From: Athripsodes cinereus
Taxonomy: Eukaryota > Arthropoda > Insecta > Trichoptera > Leptoceridae
DNA: 64,000 bases
Assembly: GCA_947579605.1 (NCBI GenBank)
Contig: OX388310.1
Coordinates: 1,736,001 to 1,800,000 of the forward strand
Reading direction: 5' to 3'
The translations under genes were made by a program, and so were the position numbers. Below are positions 10,645 through 18,985 of this stretch, piece by piece. Position 1 is the stretch's first letter. Every line of letters starts with the position of its first letter. Below the pieces are notes generated by a model. That model did no database searches and was not told where the DNA came from. It was given only the letters and a program-made list of their open reading frames with translations.

Positions 10645-11478
10645 AAAAGATTAAAAGTACTAACTTGTAAAAGGATCATTAATTAATAATTATCCTAGCA
10701 AATGATAATGATAAAAGAATTAAATTAGATTTCAAATAAAACACTGTATTACTTTCAAGTTGCGAAAAGATTAAAAGTACTAACTTGTAAAAGGATCATT
10801 AACTAAAAATTATCCTAGCAAATGATAATGATATAAGAATTAAATTAGATTTCAAATAAAACACTGTATTACTTTCAAGTTGCGAAAAGATTAAAAGTAC
10901 TAACTTGTAAAAGGATCATTAATTAATAATTATCCTAGCAAATGATAATGATATAAGAATTAAATTAGATTTCAAATAAAACACTGTATTACTTTCAAGT
11001 TGCGAAAAGATTAAAAGTACTAACTTGTAAAAGGATCATTAATTAATAATTATCCTAGCAAATGATAATGATATAAGAATTAAATTAGATTTCAAATAAA
11101 ACACTGTATTACTTTCAAGTTGCGAAAAGATTAAAAGTACTAACTTGTAAAAGGATCATTAATTAATAATTATCCTAGCAAATGATAATGATATAAGAAT
11201 TAAATTAGATTTCAAATAAAACACTGTATTACTTTCAAGTTGCGAAAAGATTAAAAGTACTAACTTGTAAAAGGATCATTAATTAATAATTATCCTAGCA
11301 AATGATAACGATATAAGAATTAAATTAGATTTCAAATAAAACACTATATTACTTTCAAGTTGCGAAAAGATTAAAAGTACTAACTTGTCAAAGGATCATT
11401 AATTAATAATTATCCTAGCAAATGATAATGATATAAGAATTAAATTAGATTTCAAATAAAACACTGTATTACTTTCAC
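10645..11478. repeat. Tandem array, seven 120-bp units
   Basis: Units begin AAAAGATTAAAAGTACTAAC and end ACTTTCAAGTTGCG. The period is exactly 120 bp and copies differ at only a few sites (for example AACTAAAAAT for AATTAATAAT in unit 2 and GATAACG in unit 6). The seventh unit ends TACTTTCA, where it runs into the palindrome. Near identity suggests recent amplification. Confidence 0.95.
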
Positions 11479-11493
11479 TATGAACAATATTTG

Positions 11494-11533
11494 ACTCAGA
11501 GGCCTTTCGGGTAGACACCCATCATCAGTGAGT
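11494..11533 (-). ncRNA. Hammerhead-ribozyme-like motif, - strand
   Basis: Mirror copy in the left arm, with a fully Watson-Crick stem II (GGGT/ACCC) and a CUC triplet at the predicted cleavage site. Stem I is again ACTCA/TGAGT. Core TCATCAG on the + strand is at 11522-11528. Confidence 0.6.
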
Positions 11534-11565
11534 TTTTATTAAGAATTTATTAGTTCTTAATAAAA

Positions 11566-11605
11566 ACTCACTGATGATGGGTGTCTACTCGAAAGGCCTT
11601 TGAGT
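11566..11605 (+). ncRNA. Hammerhead-ribozyme-like motif, + strand
   Basis: Core CTGATGA 11571-11577, one extra T at 11578, stem II GGGT/ACTC (11579-11582 with 11587-11590, one G-U pair), GAA 11591-11593, two-pair stem III AG/CT with loop GC (11594-11599), and CUU triplet ending at 11600. Stem I is ACTCA (11566-11570) with TGAGT (11601-11605). All conserved core bases of a type I hammerhead are present. The extra U and the minimal stem III are unusual but compatible with small retroelement hammerheads. Activity is not shown. Confidence 0.6.
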
Positions 11606-11663
11606 CAAATATTGTTCATAGTGAAAGTAATACAGTGTTTTATTTGAAATCTATTTTAATTCT

Positions 11664-11886
11664 ATTAAAATGAACTTTCACAAAGTTGTTCCAAGTACTA
11701 TACAACGATAATGGTAATTATTGTTGTTAGATGATTGATTTCTTTACCGTTGTCTTTTTGCAATCCTTTGACCGTCTCAAGGGCGCTGGGGAAAAGAATT
11801 AACATTCACGTTAACATTGTAGATTTATGTTAAATTAAAATTATCCCCAATAAACTTTATTTTGATTAAATTGTCAAACTTTGTTG
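11664..11886. other. Nothing recognised
   Basis: Short AT-rich spacer. Confidence 0.4.
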
Positions 11887-12400
11887 GTCCCGGTAAATAA
11901 TACTGCCCTTCTAAGTAAAAACACAGTAATTACCAAACACATATGTGTCAGAATCGCAGAACAAGTTTAAGACTACTTTTTTGTGTGTATTTTTTCAAGT
12001 ATCAGAAAACAAACTTTCCACAATCGTCACAAATATCTATTATAAATTAGCTTATTAAAAGGAAGCATTTTTCAAAAATTATTAAATATCTTAGATATTT
12101 GTGACGAATGTTTTTTAATACTTGAAAAAATACACAAAAGGTAGTTTTAAACTTGGTCTGCGATTCTGACACATATGTGTTTGGTAATTACTGTGTTTTT
12201 ACTTACCAGGGTAGAATAGGTCTCAAACTTTTTGTAAGTCAAGTATCATGTAAAAGACAGATATTTATAAGACATCTACAATTCAGCGATAACGTATACC
12301 ACACATAATGAATGTGTTATTCTACTGGTACAAAGACAACTGCTGGCTGGCTACCCCAATTGTGGGAGATGACATGATGGTAGATAGATAAATAAACAAT
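11887..12400 (+). repeat. Repeat family A, complete, split by a MITE
   Basis: The head GGTCCCGGTAAATAATA is cut off at 11902 and resumes at 12215 as AATAGGTCTC, continuing to GGCTACCCCAATTGTGGGAG. Removing 11903-12214 plus one AATA restores the family A head. Confidence 0.8.
11903..12214. mobile_element. Foldback MITE, 312 bp, AATA target duplication
   Basis: Inverted arms of about 120 bp share AAGTAAAAACACAGTAATTA, ACACATATGTGTCAGAATCG and TTTTTTCAAGTAT. AATA is duplicated at 11899-11902 and 12215-12218, and the uninterrupted family A sequence provides the empty site. The ends read CTGCCCTTCTAAG and, inverted, CTACCCTGGTAAG. Superfamily unclear. Confidence 0.8.
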
Positions 12401-12837
12401 CAAGATAAATCCCACATATGAAATGGACTAGTTTTATATATTCTTTGTGTCAATAAGCTTTGATTAATTTTAAATCTAATTAATTTTACTGAAATCAAAA
12501 CCGTAGTTTTTACCTTTTCCAGTCCTAAGTCTACTTCCTTCCCTTCATCCATCCCTCACACCCCTGAATAGAGTCGTTATTATCATTAGGTGCCTGCCTC
12601 CTGCCTCATGCCCTTACCCCTCACCTACATAGTACATTTCAGATACAATTTCCTCCACTTACAAACAGGAAACTAATTTTGATGCCAATCATTGAATGAA
12701 TCATATCCGATTATTACACTATGCAGGATTTTTAATATCATAAATTTTCATATCAAAAAACTGACCTACTGGAGTCAATGTTTTCAGCCGATGTTTTTAG
12801 GTGGACGTTCATTTAAATTTGTTACATTAAAATAACG
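12401..12837. other. Nothing recognised
   Basis: Includes a C-rich stretch at 12540-12640 without coding signal. Confidence 0.5.
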
Positions 12838-12910
12838 ATATTCAGACGACTTGAAGTTAATCTGCTGGCTACTCCACTTGTTGCGACTCAATGACGGTAA
12901 AGATAGAAGA
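12838..12910 (+). repeat. Repeat family A, 3' fragment
   Basis: CTGCTGGCTACTCCACTTGT followed by a degraded tail. Confidence 0.6.
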
Positions 12911-12934
12911 AACATTTTAAACTATCTCTTAAAC

Positions 12935-13085
12935 TTACTACCACTACTACTATACCATCACGGTATATCCCACAAATGGGGTAGCCAACGAATTTACTCC
13001 AAGAAATAAAAATGTCCCTGCCTTTTACAGGATATCCAAAAAAATACAGAAAAATGTGGGAGACCTATTCTTTACAGGGGCCTGT
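12935..13085 (-). repeat. Repeat family A, middle deleted
   Basis: Starts with (CTA)n, then ACCATCACGGTATATCCCAC and GGGGTAGCC, and ends ATGTGGGAGACCTATTCTTT. The central third is missing. Confidence 0.7.
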
Positions 13086-13196
13086 TTTTCTTACTTGGAT
13101 TCGATTTGCAAAATCAATTCATTCCAGTTACATAACTAATTGTATCAGAGAACCAAGTGGTTTTTTCACCTGGAACAAATTCGGCCAGCCAAACTA

Positions 13197-13432
13197 GGAC
13201 GGCTGTGTGTTGATTAATTACAGAAATTGACGTGCGTGTATGAGAAATTGTATAAATGTAGAGGAAGCGAAGGACGTATGTAAGGATTGATCTTTATGGC
13301 GTTTCGTTCTATATGCCTACATTCACTTGGGATATGAGATGAGGGTATAGTTTACATAGTTGTATAGTATGGTTGTATAGTACCTATAGTATGGTTATAT
13401 ACATAGTATAGTTGTATAGTATAGTTCTTTTC
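13197..13432 (+). pseudogene. RTE-like LINE C-terminus and TATAG-type tail
   Basis: Degenerate match to the end of the element at 2174-2512: RACMRNCINVEEAKDVCKD, then a WRFVLYAY piece and stop near 13340, followed by a long imperfect (GTATAGTATG)n tail to about 13432. Several stops interrupt it. Confidence 0.75.
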
Positions 13433-13621
13433 GCCCTTCAATGTTCCTTTTGGGAACACAGGTCAATGAAATGAAATAAACTACATACATTATATTTATT
13501 ATTGTAATTGTACATTCACACCTGTACATATTTCATAACGTTTGATTTGTACAGAGAAGACAAACTTTAGTACATTGTAAAGACGGGTTCACATTTGTAC
13601 AGCCTGAAAATCTCCGAAATA
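13433..13621. other. Nothing recognised
   Basis: Short spacer without coding signal. Confidence 0.4.
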
Positions 13622-13720
13622 TTTTATTTATTTATTTTACAATTGCATACGGCGTGAGACTTTTACAATTAGTTGAAAGTAAGAACAGAGTATAAAAATA
13701 TACACAATACAAATTCACAT
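13622..13720 (-). repeat. Inverted LINE 3' tail
   Basis: ATTTATTTATTTTACAATTG, then CATACGGCGTGAGAC, the inverted (TAAA)n tail type seen at 49262-49407. Confidence 0.5.
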
Positions 13721-13734
13721 ATACAAGTCAAAGA

Positions 13735-14005
13735 TTATAAAATCACATATAAATCTATATCTAAGATCAGAAATATAATATAAATGTTTTCTGATATTTC
13801 TGCTCGTGCTGCTAGCATTTTCTTTCTACTGCTGGATTTAGGCGTCAAAACTTTTCCATTTTTTCTATCTCGAGCAACACAAAAAACCCACTTCTTTTCC
13901 TCCACCTGGACAATACCATTTGCCCATATTTTTTGGAGTCCTTTGCTTTTCTTGTCCTTCCATGGTTTTCGTTCTAGCATCATGTGCGTCTATCAGACAT
14001 TCTCT
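13735..14005 (-). pseudogene. Degenerate LINE C-terminus, family H
   Basis: Minus-strand frame reads RKPWKDKKSKGLQKIW, then GIVQVEEKKWVF and VARDRKNGK, aligning with the family H ending (RPWEDKRS...RIARDRKVWKSFEE) at 2665-3022. Internal frameshifts; not functional. Confidence 0.65.
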
Positions 14006-14026
14006 CTTCTAAATAGGTGACCAGTT

Positions 14027-14165
14027 TATTTATTTATTTATTCATTCTTTACTGTAGATTGATAACAAACAATTTTATTTGAGGCATAAATTCAAATTAA
14101 ATATAATCAATATAAAGAGGGCGAGTTTATAGCCATTTTCCAACTCATCTTGAAGGCTTTCTCAA
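14027..14165 (-). repeat. Repeat family B, inverted
   Basis: Left end (TTTA)n and TTCTTTACTGTAGATTG, right part GAGGGCGAGTTTATAGCC with TTCCAACTCAT. Other copies are at 19825-19890, 25690-25870 and 36840-36970. Confidence 0.55.
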
Positions 14166-14204
14166 TAACAAGCACATTAATTGTTTTATTACTCACATAA
14201 TACA

Positions 14205-14260
14205 CGTATAGACAATTAACACAGATCGAGCTAGTCCCAAACTCAAATCATTAAAATAAA
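14205..14260 (-). repeat. tRNA-derived SINE family E, tail fragment
   Basis: ATAGACAATTAACACAGATC, then GAGCTAGTCCCAAACT, the tail part of the SINE seen complete at 17620-17866. Confidence 0.6.
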
Positions 14261-14899
14261 TAAATAAGCTATTCAATTACAGATAGCAAAAAAAAATTTT
14301 AGATAATATCAACAATTTTATTTCTTAATATCTCTCTGTTTCCGTTGGTCTGTTGGAGCTACAAGATTATTTTTATGTCATTTTTAATACAAAGTATAAA
14401 AATATTTGCGTGAAATATTTGAAAAAGAAGAATGTTATTAATATCTTAATTGAGGCGATTTTAATTATTATAAACTTATTTCTCTCTATATATTTTCGCG
14501 ATTTTGTCTTGTTGTTTTTTTTTATTAAAAAAAAATGTGTATTAAAAATATGTATTTGTTTGCTAGCAAAGTATTCGTCATACGCTTTGGTAATTTGTGA
14601 GACCTTGATCGGTTTGTTTATTGTTGAGATTTTAATGTTGATATTTATTAAGTTTAACTGTTTGTGTCCTTTAAAATGATAAATAAATAAATAATTAACC
14701 AGTAGCGTCAATAAAAAGTTTTAAATATTTGGATACGTCATGCCTAATCGTCCAAAAAACTTTTTTTTTATCAAATTTAATTCATTTTACAAAGTGTGAT
14801 GCAATCTTTATTACAATGTTTAGTTCTAGTAACGATCACTAGAGTGCGTAGATTGTATTAAAACATGTTGTCCGTATGCAAAGTAAAAATATTATCAAC
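14261..14899. other. AT-rich upstream region of LLP-A
   Basis: Contains two overlapping opposite frames of about 110 codons (14353-14711), made of Ile, Phe, Leu and Lys codons, which I take as chance. No convincing promoter motif. Confidence 0.4.
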
Positions 14900-16588
14900 A
14901 TGTCTATAAAGTACAAAATAACTTTGTCTTGTTTACTGATTACAGTAATTTATGCAGTCAGTGTTTCCAGCGTAGTGTTTACTCGTTGTGGTTTAGCGCA
15001 CGAATTACTCAGACAGGGGTTTCCTAAAGAAGATCTCAGAAATTGTAAGTATCCCGGTATCCACCCATCTGGTGGCCTGCACAAAGTTGCTTTGTTACAA
15101 TAAACCTGTGATAATTGATTTTATTAATATTAATCATCTAATTGATTGTATTTTCGTGTGTACAACGTTTCTTTTGATTCCCTCCTATTTTACGTTTCGT
15201 CTCCTTATACCAAGGCCATTTTCGTAAAAGAATCGACCAAATGTCAGTTTGATTAAGACTTATTTCATTTCAAGACAGCCAGACCATGTTGCTACAGCAT
15301 TCTAAATATCTTTTATCATAATTTTTAAATCACGCACGGCGCGATAGAAAATTGGCCGACAAAAAAAAACCGAAAGCAAAAAAAATAATGATGCTTGTTT
15401 GAAAGTCTCAACATGTTTAAGGCAATTAACAGGCAAAGTATTAAAAAAAATCAAAAACATCAAGCAACGCTTTTACTCTCTTCTGGTTGTTTTCAAATTG
15501 TTTCAGCCGTAACCAATAAAAATAAACAACTGATCATTTGAAAAATATTCTGTGCTTTCAGGGGTGTGTTTGATTGAAGAAGTAAGCAGCAGGAACACAA
15601 AATGTAAAGAAGGACCAAAAAAGAAAGGAATGTATGACTGGGGATTGTTCCAAATAAATGAAAGAAAGTTTTGTGACAAGAATGCGCCTGGAAAGGAGTG
15701 CAACGTTACATGTGATGGTTTGTGACTTTGATGACTTTTCAAGCTAGGTATTCTAATGAAGTTTGTTCATGAAGTTTGCCACCCATCCTGAATGTCTTTA
15801 CTATTATATTGACATAAAGAGGAAAACTTTGATGTTTATAACATGCGGCTGGTTTGTTGGCTACCTCAATTGTGAGAAACGCCGTGATGGCATAGTAGAA
15901 TTTCATTCGTTTAAAAAAGTATTTCTTTTTAGCTTCAATAAATTTATTATGTTTAGCCTGATAATTGAACTTCTTAATAAGCCTCGAATTTCTCAACCAT
16001 CTCACTTTTCACGAGAAATTTATTTCTGCTACTTGGTACTTCTACATTTTCGCAACACATCGCACAAGTGGGGTAGCTAGCGGACTAACTGCAAGTACCT
16101 AATAAGTATGCAGATTGTCCTCTCTTTACCAATAAAAAAAAGACATTCGGAATGCTCATCGCTGAACTAAAGATGTTAATTGTTTCATAGGTGAGGTTTT
16201 ACGAACACTGCCTTTAAAAAGACACTGAAAATAAAAGGAGGCCTTTTGTTTACATATGACTCTACGGGGCTTTAATTTCACAAATTGTTTTAGATAACAA
16301 AGAATGTAGATCTTAAAAATATTCTTTTGAATGTAGATCTTAAAAATATTCTTTTTAAAAATCAAGGTAAAGGAATTATAATTTGCCTATTTAACAAATA
16401 GCTAGAATAATTCTATAATTTTAACAAAAGCTTTCTATTTTTAAGATTTGATAACTGACGACATCACCAAAGCTGCGACCTGTGCCAAATACATTCAAGA
16501 AAACTATGGTTTCACTACATGGGACAAATACAATGAGAAATGTATTCACTACCTTCCTAGACTAGCTTTATGTGGAATACATTACTGA
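14900..16588 (+). CDS. Lysozyme-like protein A (LLP-A), c-type fold, catalytic Glu absent
   Basis: Three exons: 14900-15044, 15562-15717 and 16446-16588 (147 codons). Donors GTAAGT and GTTTGT; acceptors TTTCAG and TTTAAG; both introns phase 1. Residues 1 to about 24 form a signal peptide, so the product is secreted. The mature chain starts near VVFTRC and shows the GH22 landmarks QGFPKEDLR, WVCL and WGLFQIN. Aligned without gaps to lepidopteran lysozymes, the catalytic Glu (hen E35) is Val (EEVS) while Asp (hen D52) remains (YDWG). All eight family cysteines are present plus one extra in TKC. The start at 14900 has the better context (CAACATG); an in-frame ATG at 14876 is the alternative. It probably does not hydrolyse peptidoglycan; a binding or immune role is inferred from known lysozyme-like proteins. 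Confidence 0.9.
15045..15561 (+). other. LLP-A intron 1
   Basis: 517 bp, GTAAGT...TTTCAG, no recognised repeat. Confidence 0.85.
15740..15905 (+). repeat. Repeat family A in LLP-A intron 2
   Basis: GCCACCCATCCTGAATGTCT to GGCTACCTCAATTGTGAG and CGCCGTGATGG. Lies in opposite orientation to the copy at 16050, so the intron could fold. Confidence 0.7.
16050..16210 (-). repeat. Repeat family A in LLP-A intron 2, inverted
   Basis: CACAAGTGGGGTAGCTAGCG to AAGACATTCGGAATG and CGAACACTGCC. Confidence 0.7.
16302..16355 (+). repeat. 27-bp direct duplication in LLP-A intron 2
   Basis: GAATGTAGATCTTAAAAATA plus TTCTTTT is perfectly repeated (16302-16328 and 16329-16355). Confidence 0.9.
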
Positions 16589-16624
16589 TCCATTAAAATA
16601 TGAACTCATAATATATATTAAATG

Positions 16625-16630
16625 AATAAA
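16625..16630 (+). terminator. Polyadenylation signal of LLP-A
   Basis: AATAAA 37 bp after the stop codon. Confidence 0.6.
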
Positions 16631-16871
16631 CTTGTACATAGATTTTATAACACTTTTATGTAGATAAATTATTACTTAATTTGTGGAATAACCCATAAAT
16701 AACTATGTTATGAAAATAAATTCTTTGCAATTTGTTTTCTGGGGTAAAATAATGTAATAAATTTTCGAATTAAATGAGACGCAAGAAAATGCATAATATG
16801 TAATTCTGACAATTTAATGTAAATAAATGAAGGTATGTTAACAGAACAAGTTGAATTACTTTATAAATAAA

Positions 16872-16912
16872 CTATCCCATGGAGCACCCGGTAAAGAATA
16901 GCTCTCAGTAGC
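16872..16912 (+). repeat. Repeat family A, 5' end only
   Basis: CCATGGAGCACCCGGTAAAG, then AATAGCTCTC, abutting a LINE fragment. Confidence 0.6.
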
Positions 16913-17075
16913 ACAACACAGAAACCAGACCTCTCCATTCAGAGCGTCTCTGTGCCAATTGAGTCATTTCTTCCCATGACATCCCTAGCTCTCTGATTTC
17001 AATGCCAAAGGAATGGTGTAGGTACAGGTAGGTACCAACTGTGAAAGAAGGATAAATGTCTTTACCCAGTCTTTT
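16905..17075 (-). pseudogene. LINE C-terminus, family C
   Basis: Minus-strand reading gives SWEEMTQLAQRRSEWRGLVS, the ending of the LINE preserved best at 54004-54454; 5' truncated and diverged. Confidence 0.7.
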
Positions 17076-17149
17076 CATGGAAGTAAACATAAGATACAGG
17101 TTTAAATATGGAAATCTGCATCGATATATTTAAATGGGTTTTTCGTAAG

Positions 17150-17350
17150 TAATCAAATTATCGAGTGTCCTTTAAAAGGCGGATGTTTGAAAAATAAAGA
17201 CATTTTACATCTTTCATTCAGCGATGAGGTTTTCCACCCATCTAATATCTTATTTTCTTGTAGGCACGAAGAGGACAGCGTAGATATGATTATCACATAC
17301 AGTTGGTCTATTGGCTACCCCACTTATAGAATATGCCGTAATAGTAGGTA
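17150..17350 (+). repeat. Repeat family A, nearly complete
   Basis: TTATCGAGTGTCCTTTAAAA to GGCTACCCCACTTATAGAAT and a TAGTAGG tail. Confidence 0.75.
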
Positions 17351-17360
17351 TATTAAAAAG

Positions 17361-17515
17361 AGACCCACCCCACACCCGGATATCTCAGAGGTCGTAGACC
17401 TCTATTCGTCCGCACATGCAAACCAAAGTTGTCCTCACGGGCGGGCCATTGGGGAGACCTGAAGAGTCGGCCGGCCAAAACCGCCGCCGCCGTCGTGAGA
17501 ATCTTTTGGGTAGGT
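17361..17515. repeat. Repeat family D, GC-rich
   Basis: Begins AGACCCACCCCACACCCGGA, contains GTTGTCCTCACGGGCGGGCC and CCGCCGCCGCCGTCGTG. Shorter copies at 24019-24112 and 52714-52758. A family A tail (ATGCCGTGATGGTGTAGTAG) follows at about 17535, so D may have inserted in A. Confidence 0.55.
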
Positions 17516-17619
17516 ATATTTCTTCTCTCTTCAATGCCGTGATGGTGTAGTAGAAACAGTACGTATTCATTCCAAGATTAGTTAATTGGACTACATAGTT
17601 GACTAAACCCTAAATGATA

Positions 17620-17866
17620 CTTATAACATACATAACATACATAGACAATTCACACAGTCGAGTTAATCCTAAAGTAAGATATGAATCTTGTATTATGGGC
17701 ACTAACGCGACGATACACACATATACCTACAATGCACTAAACACATATACATGTAACACCAATACTCAGGACAATTTGAAAAAGGTCATTCTTCACTTTG
17801 CCCTGGCCGGGAATCGAACCCGGTACCTCGTGGTTCGTTACCTCCGCGCCACACTGGCCGACTCAT
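17620..17866 (-). repeat. tRNA-derived SINE family E, complete
   Basis: Minus strand begins GGCCAGTGTGGCGCGGAGG (A-box-like) and carries the B box GGTTCGATTCC within GTACCGGGTTCGATTCCCGG. The body ends with GTGTGAATTGTCTATGTATG and a TATG-rich tail. Copies: 33868-34102, 36515-36772, 61641-61834, plus fragments at 14205 and 35155. Confidence 0.8.
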
Positions 17867-18621
17867 AGCATCAGAACGCAAAAATGTAAATTGCGTATTA
17901 GAAACTGAATGAATCAAATGAATGGGCGCATTGTATAATTTTTTCGTCGCCGTTTCATGGAGCATCCATCTCAAGGACGCAGGAAACTATGTTGGAAGAG
18001 CGATGTCTTCAACTGAAGAAACGATGCATTGCATAGTTTCTTCCAAGACAAGAACTTTCGACACTCTTTATTCTCTCTAACTATCTCGTAAGTAGAGTGG
18101 CGAGTTATAAGATATTTGAATTGTGAAATATCACATTGCTTGATAGCAGCTGGTGTATAATGTTGTTATGTTATTGTCTGCATGGAATACGTGTCACCGT
18201 TTGTGTGGTTTAAAACCTAAGTCAACAGATGTATTAAAAACACCTGTTAGAGCGATATGCAATGTGTTAGTGTCAGCTATTTGATATCTAATGTAGGGTA
18301 CTGACTAGAACCAATAAAAAACTCAACCATACATGAGTTTTAATGACTTTTTTATTGAATGATGATGTTTATGGGTTTCTTCGAAGAGATCCAGCCTTTG
18401 CAATAAATTCGACCTCTGTAGTTATCGATTTTATTAAATAGGAATGTAGTTTGTTAAAAAAATACTACATTTCATGGTTAGCTATAGAATAGCTAAATTA
18501 AATAAAAAAATCTGTCAAAAATCGTACTGGGTTCTACTGGATAACCTATTGCAGAGGTTGACCGAATTTCATGAAGTTTATTTGTATGAAAATACTATTT
18601 AATCTTTATGGTCAGTAAGGC

Positions 18622-18631
18622 GGGGATTTTA
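18622..18631 (+). promoter_or_regulatory. NF-kappaB-like site upstream of LLP-B
   Basis: GGGGATTTTA matches nine of ten positions of the GGGRNNYYYY type, 355 bp before the ATG. One site in AT-rich DNA could be chance. Confidence 0.25.
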
Positions 18632-18909
18632 TGAGTTTACTCACTGTTTTGTATTGTCTTACCATGTTTTCTTACATCTGTATAATTCAATAATATAGTC
18701 AATAAATGATTCATAATAGTGTTGAAATTTACGTAATGTGGTCTGTCCTTAATTAATATGCTAGCACATAATGTTTGAACAACTATTCTTGTAATCGCTT
18801 GTTAGCACAATAATTATATGTGTCTTTGTACTAAACACATAACTCATACATACATTTTAAAAAACATATTGTGTGATTTTTTTACGTACGGATATTAGAG
18901 AAAATAAAA

Positions 18910-18915
18910 TATAAC
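18910..18915 (+). promoter_or_regulatory. Possible TATA element of LLP-B
   Basis: TATAAC about 70 bp before the start codon; weak in an AT-rich context. Confidence 0.2.
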
Positions 18916-18985
18916 GTGTTAGTGACGTTTAGAAATCAAAATAAACATATTGCGAAACATTTCAAGTTATTAAATAAATTTAAAG

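Larger units (their letters stand above)
11436..11663. repeat. Large palindrome with hammerhead-ribozyme-like cores on both strands
   Basis: Arms 11436-11545 and 11554-11663 are nearly perfect inverted copies around an 8-nt centre. The left arm includes the end of the last 120-bp unit, so the array and the palindrome share sequence. Each arm carries CTGATGA, a short stem, CGAAA and a flanking ACTCA/TGAGT stem (see the ncRNA entries). This is a foldback structure without coding capacity. Confidence 0.9.
17867..18985. other. LLP-B upstream region
   Basis: No gene or repeat recognised. GGGGATTTTA at 18622-18631 resembles an insect NF-kappaB site; see that entry. Confidence 0.4.

Noticed and set aside
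10645..11478. Regularly spaced repeats resembling a CRISPR array
   Set aside because: The whole 120-bp unit is repeated with no variable spacers, and the genome is animal; it is a tandem repeat.
14353..14711. Overlapping 108- and 112-codon frames on opposite strands
   Set aside because: Both consist mainly of Ile/Phe/Leu/Lys codons in AT-rich DNA, mirror each other and have no motif or splice context.
14900..16588. Active c-type lysozyme
   Set aside because: The position equivalent to the catalytic Glu is Val in an ungapped alignment, so LLP-A is called lysozyme-like.
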